From RHLJ01 sp048058975 (GTDB lineage Bacteria > Bacteroidota > Rhodothermia > Balneolales > Balneolaceae), in NCBI GenBank assembly GCA_048058975.1, contig JBLLNP010000023.1, positions 1-64,000 of the forward strand: a DNA stretch of 64,000 bases, in the 5' to 3' direction. This document shows, one piece after another, positions 35,175 through 43,961 of this stretch. The position numbers were made by a program, and so were the translations under genes. Position 1 is the stretch's first letter; the number at the start of each line of letters is the position of its first letter. Under the pieces are notes generated by a model. It was not told the DNA's origin, made no database searches, and saw nothing but the letters and a program-made list of their open reading frames with translations.

Positions 35175-36977
35175 TTAATTGTTGTTTCTGAGCTCTTCTG
35201 CAAGCTGCTCTGCTTCTTCAACCATTCGCTCGAATGAAGTTAACCCCTTATTCCAGAACTCAGGATCGCGGATATCCAATCCCATTTTAGCGACCAAATC
35301 GTGAGGCCATTCCGAGCCGCCTGCCCCTAATAATTCCAGATACTTATCCGCGAATCCCTCAGGTTTTCTTGTGTACTCTTCGTACAGAGCGAGTACCAAT
35401 AACTCACCAAAGGCATACGCATAAACATAACCGGGAGTATGCAAAAAGTGAGGGATATAACTCCACCAAATGCCATACTCATCGGTCAAAGTCACTGAAT
35501 CCCCATACAAAGCCTTTTGCTGTTCCATCCATAATTCTGAGAATCGCTCAGTTGTAAGTTCCCCTTCTTCTCTTCGGGCTGTATGCATGGCGTTTTCAAA
35601 ACGATTCATGGAAATCTGACGGAAAACCGTAGCAATAGTATCATCTATCTTGCCAACAATAAGTGCCAGCTTTTCTTTCGGATTATCGAGTTCCTTCAGC
35701 AATTTCTGGAACACCAACATTTCACCAAACACAGAAGCTGTTTCGGCAGTAGTTAACGGAGTTCCTGCCTGTAAAGGACCCTGCTGCCGGGATAGGTATT
35801 GGTGAACCCCATGCCCCAACTCGTGAGCCAGGGTTTGTACATCTCGGATTTTCCCATCAAAATTCATAAACACATAAGGGTGAACCGAAGGAACGGTACT
35901 TGCTGAATAAGCTCCTCCTCTTTTCCCTGGTTTGATGGCGGCATCAATCCAATTCTTATCAAAGAAATAGCTGGTAATCTCTCCCATTTCGGGATGAAAT
36001 TTGGTATAAGAATCCATCACCATTTCTTCCGCTTCTTTCCACGTGATTGTAGCCTCATTCTTTGCAATCGGAGCATATCGGTCATAATCCAGCATTTCAT
36101 CCAACCCAAGTAAATCTGCCTTTAACTTGTAGTATCGCTGAACCAATTCGTATTTGGAAGTAACTGAATTAACAAGCGCTTCGACCGTTTCGTCATCGGT
36201 TTCATTTGATAGATTTCGGGAAGTAATCCAGCTTGGGTATTTGCGAAGTTTGTCGTTGGTAGATTTATCAGCTAGCAGTGTATTGAATACAAAGGTAAGC
36301 GGATGCGAAAGCTCTTTAAATTTCTTTGTAAGGGATGCATGAGCACGGATTCTCAACTCACGGTCAGAATCATGAAGCTTACTTAGCACTTCCTGTTCAG
36401 AATATTCTTCACCATCCAATTCAAACTTGGCCTGACCTAAGATTTCGTCAAAAAAACGAACCCAGGCACTTCTTCCTGTAACAGATTTGGCAGATAAAAT
36501 CTGTTCCTGTTCTTCTTTAAGTACATGCTCTTTATATCTGCGGGAAGACTCCAGGTAATGCTTGTAGAATTCAAGCTCGGTTGCGTTAATCATTTTCTGT
36601 GCTTCTTCATCAGGAACCTTCAACCATTCCACATCCAGAAAAACCAGCTTCTGGCTCAGTTCAGATCCCAACTCGTTGGATTCCTGAACCAGCTTGCCGT
36701 ATTCTGCGTTACCCGTATTTGTACTCCATTGTAAATAGGCGAAAGAACCAATCTTCCCTCCTTTATCCTGTAGGGCTTCATAATTCTGTAGCATTTCCTT
36801 GAATTCCGACACAGAAAGCTCCGCTATTCTGCCTTTATATTTAGCGGCAAAAGAATCCGCTTCTTTTAAAAGGGATTCTTTGTCTTTTGCTAATTGAGGG
36901 TCGTTACTTGATGAATATAAATCGCTGAGATCCCAATGAATTTCCTCAGCTCCGGTCACTCTTTTGTTATCGCTCAT
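35175..36977 (-). CDS. pepF: Oligoendopeptidase F (M3 family)
   Basis: 600 residues, standard PepF length. A helical N-terminal lid (about 1-200) precedes the M3 catalytic domain. The zinc site is HELGH at 385-389, with the third ligand Glu412 in TAETASVFGE. Conserved IPHFLHTPGYVYAYAFG follows near residue 530. It is a cytoplasmic enzyme that cleaves peptides of about 7-17 residues. It is monocistronic, with 204 bases upstream to the next divergent gene in which I see no further feature beyond AT-rich DNA. Confidence 0.97.
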   Translation of the reverse strand: MSDNKRVTGAEEIHWDLSDLYSSSNDPQLAKDKESLLKEADSFAAKYKGRIAELSVSEFKEMLQNYEALQDKGGKIGSFAYLQWSTNTGNAEYGKLVQESNELGSELSQKLVFLDVEWLKVPDEEAQKMINATELEFYKHYLESSRRYKEHVLKEEQEQILSAKSVTGRSAWVRFFDEILGQAKFELDGEEYSEQEVLSKLHDSDRELRIRAHASLTKKFKELSHPLTFVFNTLLADKSTNDKLRKYPSWITSRNLSNETDDETVEALVNSVTSKYELVQRYYKLKADLLGLDEMLDYDRYAPIAKNEATITWKEAEEMVMDSYTKFHPEMGEITSYFFDKNWIDAAIKPGKRGGAYSASTVPSVHPYVFMNFDGKIRDVQTLAHELGHGVHQYLSRQQGPLQAGTPLTTAETASVFGEMLVFQKLLKELDNPKEKLALIVGKIDDTIATVFRQISMNRFENAMHTARREEGELTTERFSELWMEQQKALYGDSVTLTDEYGIWWSYIPHFLHTPGYVYAYAFGELLVLALYEEYTRKPEGFADKYLELLGAGGSEWPHDLVAKMGLDIRDPEFWNKGLTSFERMVEEAEQLAEELRNNN

Positions 36978-37181
36978 GTACTGTTTCTAACGCATTAAAT
37001 TTAAGGTGGAATATACAGGAAGTGAAAGGGGATTTAAAGCAGTCATCATAGAATATTAAGTTTTTGCACATTCTTGTAAATCCAAAAAAAAAGTAACATT
37101 TTATGCGTTGTAACAATTAATAAAACTTTACTCCACAGAAAACAGCTACTACTTTTTAATCTTAATCTATCCCGTGTAGCT

Positions 37182-37931
37182 ATGAAATATTTATTAATTG
37201 TAACCCTGATTTTAGGATCATTTATTTTTTCCTGCTCAAATAGCACTTCTTCAAATGAAGTGGAAAAAATTAGTCTACCTCTAAAAGTAGGTAACAGCTG
37301 GACATATCAGATTACTTATATAAATTACAGTACAAACTCTCCCGAGATTGTAAAAGAATTAGACGAAGTATTCACAGTTATAAGTGATACCCTTATCGAT
37401 GGAGATAAATGGTTTTTTATTTCAAGTAGTAATGAATCACTAAATAGGCTCATGGGAGGATATTACAGTAATCAGGAGGATGGTATTCATTATAAGTATT
37501 CTTTTGATGGTTCTTTATTGGAAAAGACCGTTACAGACCTTGTTCCTTTTCCCGGTGATTACTTCCCTCTAAAATCTTCCGTGAGTCAGAGTAAAGAATA
37601 TCCATTCATTCATAACCCTGATACTGAAATCCCAGAGCGCCTTATAGTATCAGAAGATATTATCGGTTCAGTAACTTATGAGAATGAATCATTTGATGAA
37701 GAGTTTGAAACAATAACTCAAAATTATACCTGGAACTATTACCAACAAACCATCAATGATAGGATATATACCATTGCTCCATTCGACCAACATTATGCTG
37801 TGTCAAATGAAATAGGATTTACAATTTTTGAAAGGGCTTTCGCATCTAAGCTTGGTTCTTCTGAAGAAGATCCGAGGTTAAGGCTTTTAACTATTATCAG
37901 GTTTAAGCTTAAAGAGTTCAACCTAAATTAA
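37182..37931 (+). CDS. Hypothetical lipoprotein
   Basis: 249 residues. A signal peptide with lipobox FIFSC (Cys18) is followed by a Ser/Asn spacer. The mature part begins LPLKVGNSWTYQITYINY, a 'GNSWTY' strand motif seen in many Bacteroidota lipoproteins of unknown role, and continues as a mostly beta domain (EEDPRLRLLTIIRFKLKEF at the end). The gene is clearly more AT-rich than its neighbours. It is followed 19 bases later by the DUF1572 gene. Function unassigned. Confidence 0.7.
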   Translation: MKYLLIVTLILGSFIFSCSNSTSSNEVEKISLPLKVGNSWTYQITYINYSTNSPEIVKELDEVFTVISDTLIDGDKWFFISSSNESLNRLMGGYYSNQEDGIHYKYSFDGSLLEKTVTDLVPFPGDYFPLKSSVSQSKEYPFIHNPDTEIPERLIVSEDIIGSVTYENESFDEEFETITQNYTWNYYQQTINDRIYTIAPFDQHYAVSNEIGFTIFERAFASKLGSSEEDPRLRLLTIIRFKLKEFNLN

Positions 37932-37950
37932 GTCCAACTGTTGTGAAGCT

Positions 37951-38523
37951 ATGATTGAAAACTACTTGGAAAGCATCCGAAAGCAATTCCAGTATTACAA
38001 AATGCTGGGGGAAAAGACGTTTGACCAGCTTGAAGACAACGATTTATTCTGGCAACATAATGCTGAAAGCAACTCCATAGCTATTATTGTAAAACATCTC
38101 TGGGGTAATATGCTTTCACGCTGGACGGATTTCCTCACTTCTGATGGAGAAAAAGATTGGCGGAACCGTGAAGCGGAGTTTGATGCTGATATTTCATCGA
38201 GAAAGGAACTGTTGGAGAAATGGAATGAAGGCTGGGATTGCCTATTCAAGGCACTTGATTCAATAAATGAGGATAATTTCGATACAGTTATTTATATCCG
38301 GAATATGGAGCATACCATCACGGAAGCCATCAACAGACAATTGGCGCATTACTCTTATCATGTTGGGCAAATCGTTTATATCGGACGAATGATTAAAGGC
38401 GGTGATTGGGAAAGCCTTTCTATACCACGTGGAAACTCAGCTGCTTACAATGCTGAGAAGTTCTCAAAAGAGAAACACAAAGCTCATTTTACGGATGAGT
38501 TTTTGGGTAAGAAAGAAGAGTAA
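37951..38523 (+). CDS. DUF1572 family protein (DinB-fold)
   Basis: 190 residues. A four-helix bundle of the DinB/YfiT superfamily is suggested by spaced histidines in IAIIVKHLWGNMLSRW (about 45-60) and in LAHYSYHVGQIVYIGRMI (about 130), which would bind one metal ion. The SIPRGNSAAYNAEKF ending is typical of DUF1572. Related folds are thiol-dependent transferases or damage-inducible proteins; no substrate is inferred. Another DinB-like gene follows, separated by a repeat mosaic. Confidence 0.85.
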   Translation: MIENYLESIRKQFQYYKMLGEKTFDQLEDNDLFWQHNAESNSIAIIVKHLWGNMLSRWTDFLTSDGEKDWRNREAEFDADISSRKELLEKWNEGWDCLFKALDSINEDNFDTVIYIRNMEHTITEAINRQLAHYSYHVGQIVYIGRMIKGGDWESLSIPRGNSAAYNAEKFSKEKHKAHFTDEFLGKKEE

Positions 38524-38545
38524 TTGCCTTCACTTTCCTCTCCCT

Positions 38546-38730
38546 GATTCATTCGGTTGCGAATGAATCTGTCCTCCCTCCCAAGGAGGGACAGTGAGTG
38601 TCTCCCTTTGGAGCCTGCCTGTTGGCAGACAGGGGAAACAGGGTCCAAACTTGTTTGGGCGAAGAAGAGGAACACCCGTTTTGTTTTAATAAAAACCTTT
38701 AGATTCTTCGCTTTCGCTCAGAATGACCTT
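38546..38730. repeat. Mosaic of short palindromes between two DinB-fold genes
   Basis: The 244-base gap contains a perfect GATTCATTC/GAATGAATC hairpin (38546-38569), TCCCTCC/GGAGGGA (38575-38591), an imperfect CCTGnCTG/CAGnCAGG palindrome (about 38612-38632), and a tail ATTCTTCGCTTTCGCTCAGAATGAC (about 38701-38726) that matches the family at 33490 and 57583. No coding capacity is evident. Confidence 0.75.
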
Positions 38731-38767
38731 TTATTACCTTAGTCGTTGTCAACCTAATCCTACTACT

Positions 38768-39208
38768 ATGCTCACACAAACTCTTTCCGAATTATTTGAA
38801 CGGGACATCCAAAAAGCCAAAGCTGAAATCGAAGCGTATTCCTCCGAAGAAGCCATCTGGAAAAAAGCTGACGGAATTAACAACAGCGCCGGAAATCTGA
38901 GCCTGCACCTATCAGGAAACCTGCAACACTTCTTTGGAGCCATATTAGGAGGAAGCGAATATGTACGAGACCGTGAATTTGAGTTCAATGGAAAGGTAAC
39001 AAGACAAGAACTTCTGGATGAGCTGGATGCAGCGGTTATTTCAGTAAAAGAAACCTTAGCTCAAATGAACGACGAAGATCTCAATAAAGATTATCCAATT
39101 GAACTATTTGGCGGGCCAATGAAAACTGAATGGTTTTTAGTACACCTTTACAGTCATTTCACCTATCACTTAGGGCAGATTAATTACCATCGAAGGTTAT
39201 TAAGTTAA
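38768..39208 (+). CDS. DinB family protein
   Basis: 146 residues from the ATG at 38768. The frame upstream runs through the repeat mosaic and is not coding. Histidines in SAGNLSLHLSGNLQHFFGAILGG (about 43) and VHLYSHFTYHLGQINYHRR (about 125-140) form the DinB metal triad pattern. It is a paralogue in fold of the preceding DUF1572 protein, and both probably bind a divalent metal. Function unknown. Confidence 0.85.
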   Translation: MLTQTLSELFERDIQKAKAEIEAYSSEEAIWKKADGINNSAGNLSLHLSGNLQHFFGAILGGSEYVRDREFEFNGKVTRQELLDELDAAVISVKETLAQMNDEDLNKDYPIELFGGPMKTEWFLVHLYSHFTYHLGQINYHRRLLS

Positions 39209-39221
39209 GTGACCTAAAGTC

Positions 39222-39569
39222 ATGGATTCAAAAAATATTTTCATTGCGAGTACAGCATTGATTGATAAAGCTGAATGGAAAAAGCAATCGGATAATAGTG
39301 AATGGTATTATATTGGTGAAGATGAAGATTTCGACTTAAAAAAAGTTCAAGAAAAAGTGTCTTCATTCTTAAAAGAGGAAACTATTTATCTAGTTACTGA
39401 CCGACATAGTTCAAGAGAAATCGAGACAAACTTATCTGCTAGAAAGGTACAAAAGGCTTTAAAAGATTTTTCAGAGGTGACTCTTTGTTCAAAAGATTTT
39501 AAAGATTTCATGACTTTCAATAGAATAGGTGTAGCTAAACAAGGAAGGTACTTTAATGAACAAGATTAA
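39222..39569 (+). CDS. Hypothetical protein
   Basis: 115 residues, cytoplasmic, AT-rich gene 13 bases after the DinB gene. It begins MDSKNIFIASTALIDKAEWKK and is rich in Lys, Asp and Ser. An alternating strand-helix pattern (EETIYLVTDRHSSREIE, FSEVTLCSKDFKDF) suggests a small alpha/beta fold. I recognise no family. Possible horizontally gained accessory gene. Confidence 0.5.
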   Translation: MDSKNIFIASTALIDKAEWKKQSDNSEWYYIGEDEDFDLKKVQEKVSSFLKEETIYLVTDRHSSREIETNLSARKVQKALKDFSEVTLCSKDFKDFMTFNRIGVAKQGRYFNEQD

Positions 39570-39599
39570 TCCAAAATCTTGAATTTATAATTCACAATT

Positions 39600-39616
39600 C
39601 CACGCTTTTGGCGTGG
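39600..39616. terminator. Short hairpin at the convergent gap before the SxtJ-like gene
   Basis: CCACGC (39600-39605) and GCGTGG (39611-39616) pair perfectly around TTTTG. It lies one base after the SxtJ-like stop on the minus strand and 31 bases after the hypothetical gene on the plus strand. No T tract follows, so it is only a weak terminator candidate. Confidence 0.35.
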
Positions 39617-39617
39617 C

Positions 39618-40007
39618 TCACCACGGTTTCTCTAAATCCTCTTTAGTATAAGTCTTCTCTCTGATTTCATACATGCTGCCTTTATTGTCTTTAAGGCGCA
39701 TGGGGTCGTTTCCAAATAAGCGAAACAGGATGGCAATGGGTGAAATGAAGAAAAAATAAACGATCCCGAGAATCAGAGGATTCATCACTCTGCTTAAAAT
39801 TAACGCCAGTTTGTACCAGCCCCAGACAATCCAGTATCCGGCAGGAGGAATAACCAAGCTAATAAGTCCAATACCCAAGGCTATATAAGCAAAAATCTCG
39901 TTCTGAAAGATCGCTGCAATCACCAATAACCCAACTACCATCACCAGCTGGGTTTTGGGAGTCTCGGAATCGTTCCTAACAAATTCTATGTCCCGTACGG
40001 GCATCAT
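39618..40007 (-). CDS. SxtJ-like membrane protein
   Basis: 129 residues from the ATG at 40007 (MMPVRDIEFVRNDS); the longer frame runs antiparallel through the DUF5989 gene. It has two TM helix pairs (LVMVVGLLVIAAIF/IFAYIALGIGLISLVI and LILGIVYFFFISPIAILFRLF), then a cytoplasmic tail with GNDPMRLKDNKGSMYEIREKTYTKEDLEKPW, the conserved 'DPM-LK...Y...R' end of SxtJ-type proteins. It is one base downstream of the DUF5989 gene, in the carbamoyltransferase cluster. Biochemical role unknown. Confidence 0.8.
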   Translation of the reverse strand: MMPVRDIEFVRNDSETPKTQLVMVVGLLVIAAIFQNEIFAYIALGIGLISLVIPPAGYWIVWGWYKLALILSRVMNPLILGIVYFFFISPIAILFRLFGNDPMRLKDNKGSMYEIREKTYTKEDLEKPW

Positions 40008-40008
40008 A

Positions 40009-40158
40009 TCAGAACAGGGTATAAATGAACGGTGCGATGGAAGAACCTCCACCAATCACAATCAAAAATCCGAGTAGTAATAAAATCACAATTACCGGGG
40101 CAAGCCAGAACTTCTTCCGCTCTTTCATAAAACCCCATAAGTCTTTTAGTAAATCCAT
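40009..40158 (-). CDS. DUF5989 family small membrane protein
   Basis: 49 residues, MDLLKDLWGFMKERKKFWLA followed by one TM helix (PVIVILLLLGFLIVIGGGSS) and the conserved ending IAPFIYTLF. The start, the ERKKFW motif and the terminal APFIYTLF match DUF5989 proteins, which are regularly found between a NodU/CmcH-type carbamoyltransferase and an SxtJ-like protein. That is exactly its place here. It is too short for ordinary gene-length cut-offs. No enzymatic residues; it is probably a membrane adaptor. Confidence 0.9.
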   Translation of the reverse strand: MDLLKDLWGFMKERKKFWLAPVIVILLLLGFLIVIGGGSSIAPFIYTLF

Positions 40159-40172
40159 TTTCTTTGTGTTGA

Positions 40173-40232
40173 GCCACTAAAACTCAAAAGCACTAAAAAT
40201 TCAAATTATTTGTGCTTTTGTGATTCTGTGGC
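40173..40232. repeat. Imperfect inverted repeat between carbamoyltransferase and DUF5989 genes
   Basis: Inner arms AAAAGCAC (40186-40193) and GTGCTTTT (40212-40219) and outer arms GCCAC (40173-40177) and GTGGC (40228-40232) are complementary. The rest pairs loosely. It fills most of the 80-base gap and looks like a 'gccacaaaaacac' type dispersed element inside an operon. Confidence 0.6.
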
Positions 40233-40238
40233 AATTAA

Positions 40239-42086
40239 TTAGTCTTTATCAAAATTCATTTTCTCTGTCCATTCCGGCTGATCGGCTTTAGCGAAAACAT
40301 ACTCACCAATTACCAGATAATCCATCTCTGTATTCATAAAACACCGATAAGCATCCTCTGGAGTACAAACGATGGGTTCTCCACGCACATTAAAACTGGT
40401 ATTTACCACCATTCCGCAGCCTGTCCTTTCTTTGAAAGCCGAAATCAGGTTCCAGTATTCTGGATTTGTTTCTTTATGAACGGTTTGAACCCGGGCTGAG
40501 AAATCAATATGTGTAATTGCCGGAAATTCAGATCGTTTTACCGCGAGCTTCTCCCGAAGCGGCATTTCGTTATATCCTTCTGGTAGCTTCTCCCTATGTT
40601 CTTCCTTTACGGGCTGAACTAGCAGCATATAAGGTGAATCTGAATCCAGTTCAAAGTAGTTAGATGCCTCTTCTGCCAATACGGAAGGAGCAAACGGTCG
40701 AAAAGATTCTCTGTATTTAATCTTCAGGTTTAGTTTCTTCTGCATATCTGTTCTGCGGGGATCGGCTATTATACTTCTTCCTCCAAGTGCTCGCGGACCA
40801 AATTCCATCCTGCCCTGGAACCAACCTACTACATTTCCACTATCTAAAATCTCTGCCACTCTTGGATAAAGCTCTTTCTTACTGAATTGAACAAACTGTG
40901 GTTTGAATTTCCTAAGCGCCCTATCCACATCAATGGCATAGTATTCCGGACCTAAATAGGCCCCTTGCATCGAGTCGGGTGATTCAGGTTTCCGCTCTTC
41001 TCCGAAATAAATATGCAAAGCAGCCAGTGCTGCCCCTACAGCTCCACCGGCATCTCCTGCCGCAGGCTGAATATATACTTCATCAAAAATGCTTTCATTC
41101 TGAAGTTTACCATTCGCCACACAGTTCAAAGCTACACCACCGGCAAGACAAATGGCATTTGCTCCAGTAAGCTCTTTAGCATGGGCTGCCATTTTCACAA
41201 CAATTTCTTCCGTCACCTTCTGAATGGCCAAAGCTAAATCAGCCTCATGTTGCTGAAGCTCACCTTCGCCTTCTCGTTTTGGGAATCCAAACAGAGTTTC
41301 CCATTTCTTATCATTTACCATCCTTAGACCAGTCGCGTAACTGAAATACTCCTGATTCAGCCAAAGAGATCCATCCTCGCGAATATCTACCAACTCCTCT
41401 TTTATTTTACTGATGTATTCCTGAAGTAATTTGGAATCAGGATTGCCATACGGTGCCAAACCCATCAATTTATATTCGCCTGAATTCACTTTGAACCCAA
41501 GAAAATAAGTGAACGCCGAGTACAATAAACCTAGTGAATGCGGAAACTGAAGCTCTTTTAAAATGGTGATGTCTTTTCCCTTGCCATGACAAATGGATGC
41601 CGTTGCCCACTCACCTACTCCATCAACGGTAAGTATCGCAGCTTCCTCAAATTTTGATGGATAAAAGGCGCTGGCGGCATGACTCAGATGATGCTCAGGA
41701 AATAACAGGTTCACTTGGTCTTTTTTGTAGTCTCCCACCTTTTTCAGCTCATCATAAATCAACCGTTTCAGGAACATTTTTTCCTTCAACCAGACCGGGA
41801 TGGCGATAATAAACGAACGCACACCTTTAGGAGCGAACGAAAGATAGGTTTCGAGCAAGCGTTCGAATTTCAAAAAGGGCTTATCATAGAATACAATTGT
41901 ATCAAGTTCATCTATGGTTAAACCTGCTAACTCAAGGCAATAAGTTGTCGCATGCACCGGAAAACTCTCATCGTGTTTTTTCCTGGTAAAACGTTCTTCC
42001 TGAGCTGCAGCTATAATTTTTCCATCCTGTATTAAACAGGCTGCCGAATCGTGATAAAAAGCTGAAATTCCGAGTATATTTTTCAA
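40239..42086 (-). CDS. NodU/CmcH/TobZ-family carbamoyltransferase
   Basis: 615 residues. The N-terminal Kae1-like domain starts LGISAFYHDSAACLIQDGKIIAAAQEERFTRKKHD and carries the carbamoyl-adenylate metal site in HHLSHAASAFYPS. The C-terminal YrdC-like domain has GWFQGRMEFGPRALGGRSIIADPR and a NTSFNVRGEPIVCTPEDA ending. The family uses carbamoyl phosphate and ATP to O-carbamoylate sugars or secondary metabolites. It overlaps the Sel1 gene by 4 bases upstream; the DUF5989 and SxtJ-like genes follow. No biosynthetic gene cluster surrounds it, so the acceptor is probably a cell-envelope molecule (inference). Confidence 0.93.
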   Translation of the reverse strand: MKNILGISAFYHDSAACLIQDGKIIAAAQEERFTRKKHDESFPVHATTYCLELAGLTIDELDTIVFYDKPFLKFERLLETYLSFAPKGVRSFIIAIPVWLKEKMFLKRLIYDELKKVGDYKKDQVNLLFPEHHLSHAASAFYPSKFEEAAILTVDGVGEWATASICHGKGKDITILKELQFPHSLGLLYSAFTYFLGFKVNSGEYKLMGLAPYGNPDSKLLQEYISKIKEELVDIREDGSLWLNQEYFSYATGLRMVNDKKWETLFGFPKREGEGELQQHEADLALAIQKVTEEIVVKMAAHAKELTGANAICLAGGVALNCVANGKLQNESIFDEVYIQPAAGDAGGAVGAALAALHIYFGEERKPESPDSMQGAYLGPEYYAIDVDRALRKFKPQFVQFSKKELYPRVAEILDSGNVVGWFQGRMEFGPRALGGRSIIADPRRTDMQKKLNLKIKYRESFRPFAPSVLAEEASNYFELDSDSPYMLLVQPVKEEHREKLPEGYNEMPLREKLAVKRSEFPAITHIDFSARVQTVHKETNPEYWNLISAFKERTGCGMVVNTSFNVRGEPIVCTPEDAYRCFMNTEMDYLVIGEYVFAKADQPEWTEKMNFDKD

Positions 42087-42877
42087 TAATCTGGTTGCTT
42101 AAGGTTTTCTAGATTGAATAATAAACGACCAAGAATTTCTTCAGCTTTGACTCGAGCTAAATCTCTTTGAATATCAGTCAAATTAGTCTCCACTTTTTTG
42201 ATCTCAGCAATAACCGATTGTTGTTGTAAGACTGAAAAATCAATCTTTGATTCATTATAAATCAAATACCACATATAACTCTTTTGAAAATCTTGTTGAA
42301 AAAGATCCCCTTCTTGATACATTTGAGCAAGGGTTAATCTCATAGAAGTAATAAACCCACTTCTATTAAGGTCTTCTGGGTTAATTTTAATAGCTAATTT
42401 TTTAGCCCAATAGAATACACTGTCAGCGTTTTGTTCAATACCCCAACCTTCTTTAAAAAAGCCCGCCAATTGAAATAAACATTCTTCATCTCCCTGTTTA
42501 GCACATTTTCTTAGCCAATTTATCGATTGACTTTTATCAAGGCTTACGCCTCTTCCTGTACCTAAGTTATAAGCGACCTTAAATTGAGCATCAATAAATC
42601 CTTGATATGCTGACTTTAAAAACCAATGATGTGCAATAGAATCATTTTGTTCTACAGGCTGACCTATTTGATATAAATAGCCCAAATTATATTGCGCTTC
42701 AAAATGTCCAAGCTTTGCCGCTTTTTCCAAGTGAGGTAGAGCTTCTTTAAAGTTTCCTTTATTTAAAAAATCCTTTGATAAATTATTTAAACTATCAACA
42801 GTTTGCCCAAAAAGACAGATTTGTGTTGCTAAAGAAATTATAAATATTGCTAAAAGCTTTGAAGAAAGATCGATCAT
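42083..42877 (-). CDS. Secreted Sel1-like repeat protein
   Basis: 264 residues. The signal peptide (LLAIFIISLATQICLFGQ) is followed by a TPR-like helix pair and about five Sel1 repeats (AAKLGHFEAQYNLGYLYQIGQPVEQND, SAYQGFIDAQFKVAYNLGTGRGV, CAKQGDEECLFQLAGFFKEGWGI). Sel1 proteins act as protein-protein scaffolds. It overlaps the carbamoyltransferase start by 4 bases and is first in that operon, which suggests a linked role. It is more AT-rich than the genes around it. Confidence 0.85.
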   Translation of the reverse strand: MIDLSSKLLAIFIISLATQICLFGQTVDSLNNLSKDFLNKGNFKEALPHLEKAAKLGHFEAQYNLGYLYQIGQPVEQNDSIAHHWFLKSAYQGFIDAQFKVAYNLGTGRGVSLDKSQSINWLRKCAKQGDEECLFQLAGFFKEGWGIEQNADSVFYWAKKLAIKINPEDLNRSGFITSMRLTLAQMYQEGDLFQQDFQKSYMWYLIYNESKIDFSVLQQQSVIAEIKKVETNLTDIQRDLARVKAEEILGRLLFNLENLKQPDY

Positions 42878-42898
42878 TGATCAGTTTTAAAATTGCAG

Positions 42899-42931
42899 CA
42901 AAAGATATACTAAAAAGCTTCATGAAGCCAA
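42899..42931 (-). promoter_or_regulatory. Candidate Bacteroidota-type promoter with palindromic spacer
   Basis: On the minus strand a TTG (42929-42931) and TATCTTTTG (42899-42907) are separated by 21 bases, close to the TTG-N19-21-TAnnTTTG rule. The spacer contains the perfect 12-base palindrome GCTTCATGAAGC (42917-42928). It lies 22 bases before the Sel1/carbamoyltransferase operon. Confidence 0.45.
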
Positions 42932-43010
42932 CGACTTTGTTTTTTTAGCAGCTTACACTTTTGTACCTTTAGGTTTAATTTCTATTACATCTCCAGCATA
43001 AAAATCATCT

Positions 43011-43892
43011 ATGATTATCTCAATGACGGGCTTTGGGCGAGGTGAGGCCGCTGATAACGGACTCAACGCCACAGTCGAAATCAAATCACTTAATAGTCGC
43101 TACTTGGATATTACTACCCGGTTACCTCAGCGTTTGCAAAACAAAGAATTGGTTATTAAAGAACTTGTTCAAAAATCAGTAAGCCGGGGCAAGCTGAATA
43201 TCTCGGTTTATATTTCTGAGCAGGACTCAGGAGAACTAGCCATCAAAATAGATCAAAATAAAGCCAAGGCTTATGCTGATTTATTAAACGAGTTGCGCTC
43301 AGCCGCTGGAATTGAGGTTCCACTTAATATCAAAAACATTACTAGTTTTAGTGATGTATTTATTACACCAGAAGAAGATGAGGAATCGCTGGATCGAAAA
43401 TGGAATCTGGTTGTAAAAGCTATTGAACTTGCCCTTTCAAATTTAATGGAAATGAGAAGCCAGGAAGGGAATCAACTTAAAAAAGACCTTCTTGATAGAA
43501 TTAAAGCCATTGATTCTACCCTCGATGACATTCTTGTAGTTACGGAAGGCAGAAGCGAAGAAATCAGAAAGAAGCTTCATGAACGTATTAAGCAGCTTAT
43601 TGATGATGAAAATATTGATGAAGCACGCCTTGAGATGGAAGTGGTAATCACTGCTGATAAAATGGATATTACCGAAGAAACCGTTCGACTAAGAGCGCAT
43701 TTAAAGTTTTTTGTTGAGGCCATTGAACAGCAGGAACCTGCCGGCAGAAGACTGAATTTTCTAACCCAGGAAATCAACAGGGAGTTAAATACTATTGGCT
43801 CAAAAGCTAATGATTCCGGCATAGCACATCACGTAGTTAAGGCAAAAGAAATGTTGGAACAAATCCGGGAACAAGTTCAAAATGTCGAATAA
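43011..43892 (+). CDS. yicC: YicC family endoribonuclease
   Basis: 293 residues. The N-terminus MIISMTGFGRGEA and the motif SLNSRYLDITTRLPQ are the YicC_N signature. The C-terminal DUF1732 domain has MDITEETVRLRAHLKFF and GRRLNFLTQEINRELNTIGSKAND. E. coli YicC is an endoribonuclease that cleaves RyhB sRNA. It is followed by gmk-rpoZ-coaBC, a conserved order in many bacteria. Confidence 0.95.
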   Translation: MIISMTGFGRGEAADNGLNATVEIKSLNSRYLDITTRLPQRLQNKELVIKELVQKSVSRGKLNISVYISEQDSGELAIKIDQNKAKAYADLLNELRSAAGIEVPLNIKNITSFSDVFITPEEDEESLDRKWNLVVKAIELALSNLMEMRSQEGNQLKKDLLDRIKAIDSTLDDILVVTEGRSEEIRKKLHERIKQLIDDENIDEARLEMEVVITADKMDITEETVRLRAHLKFFVEAIEQQEPAGRRLNFLTQEINRELNTIGSKANDSGIAHHVVKAKEMLEQIREQVQNVE

Positions 43893-43961
43893 ATTTAGTT
43901 GTGAGGGATGAGCATTGAGGAATGAGATTTCCTCATGCCTCACTCCTCAAAACTCACTACT

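Noticed and set aside
36978..37181. Possible small RNA in the 204-base gap between pepF and the lipoprotein gene
   Set aside because: No stable hairpin, terminator or promoter pair is visible; the DNA is plainly AT-rich.
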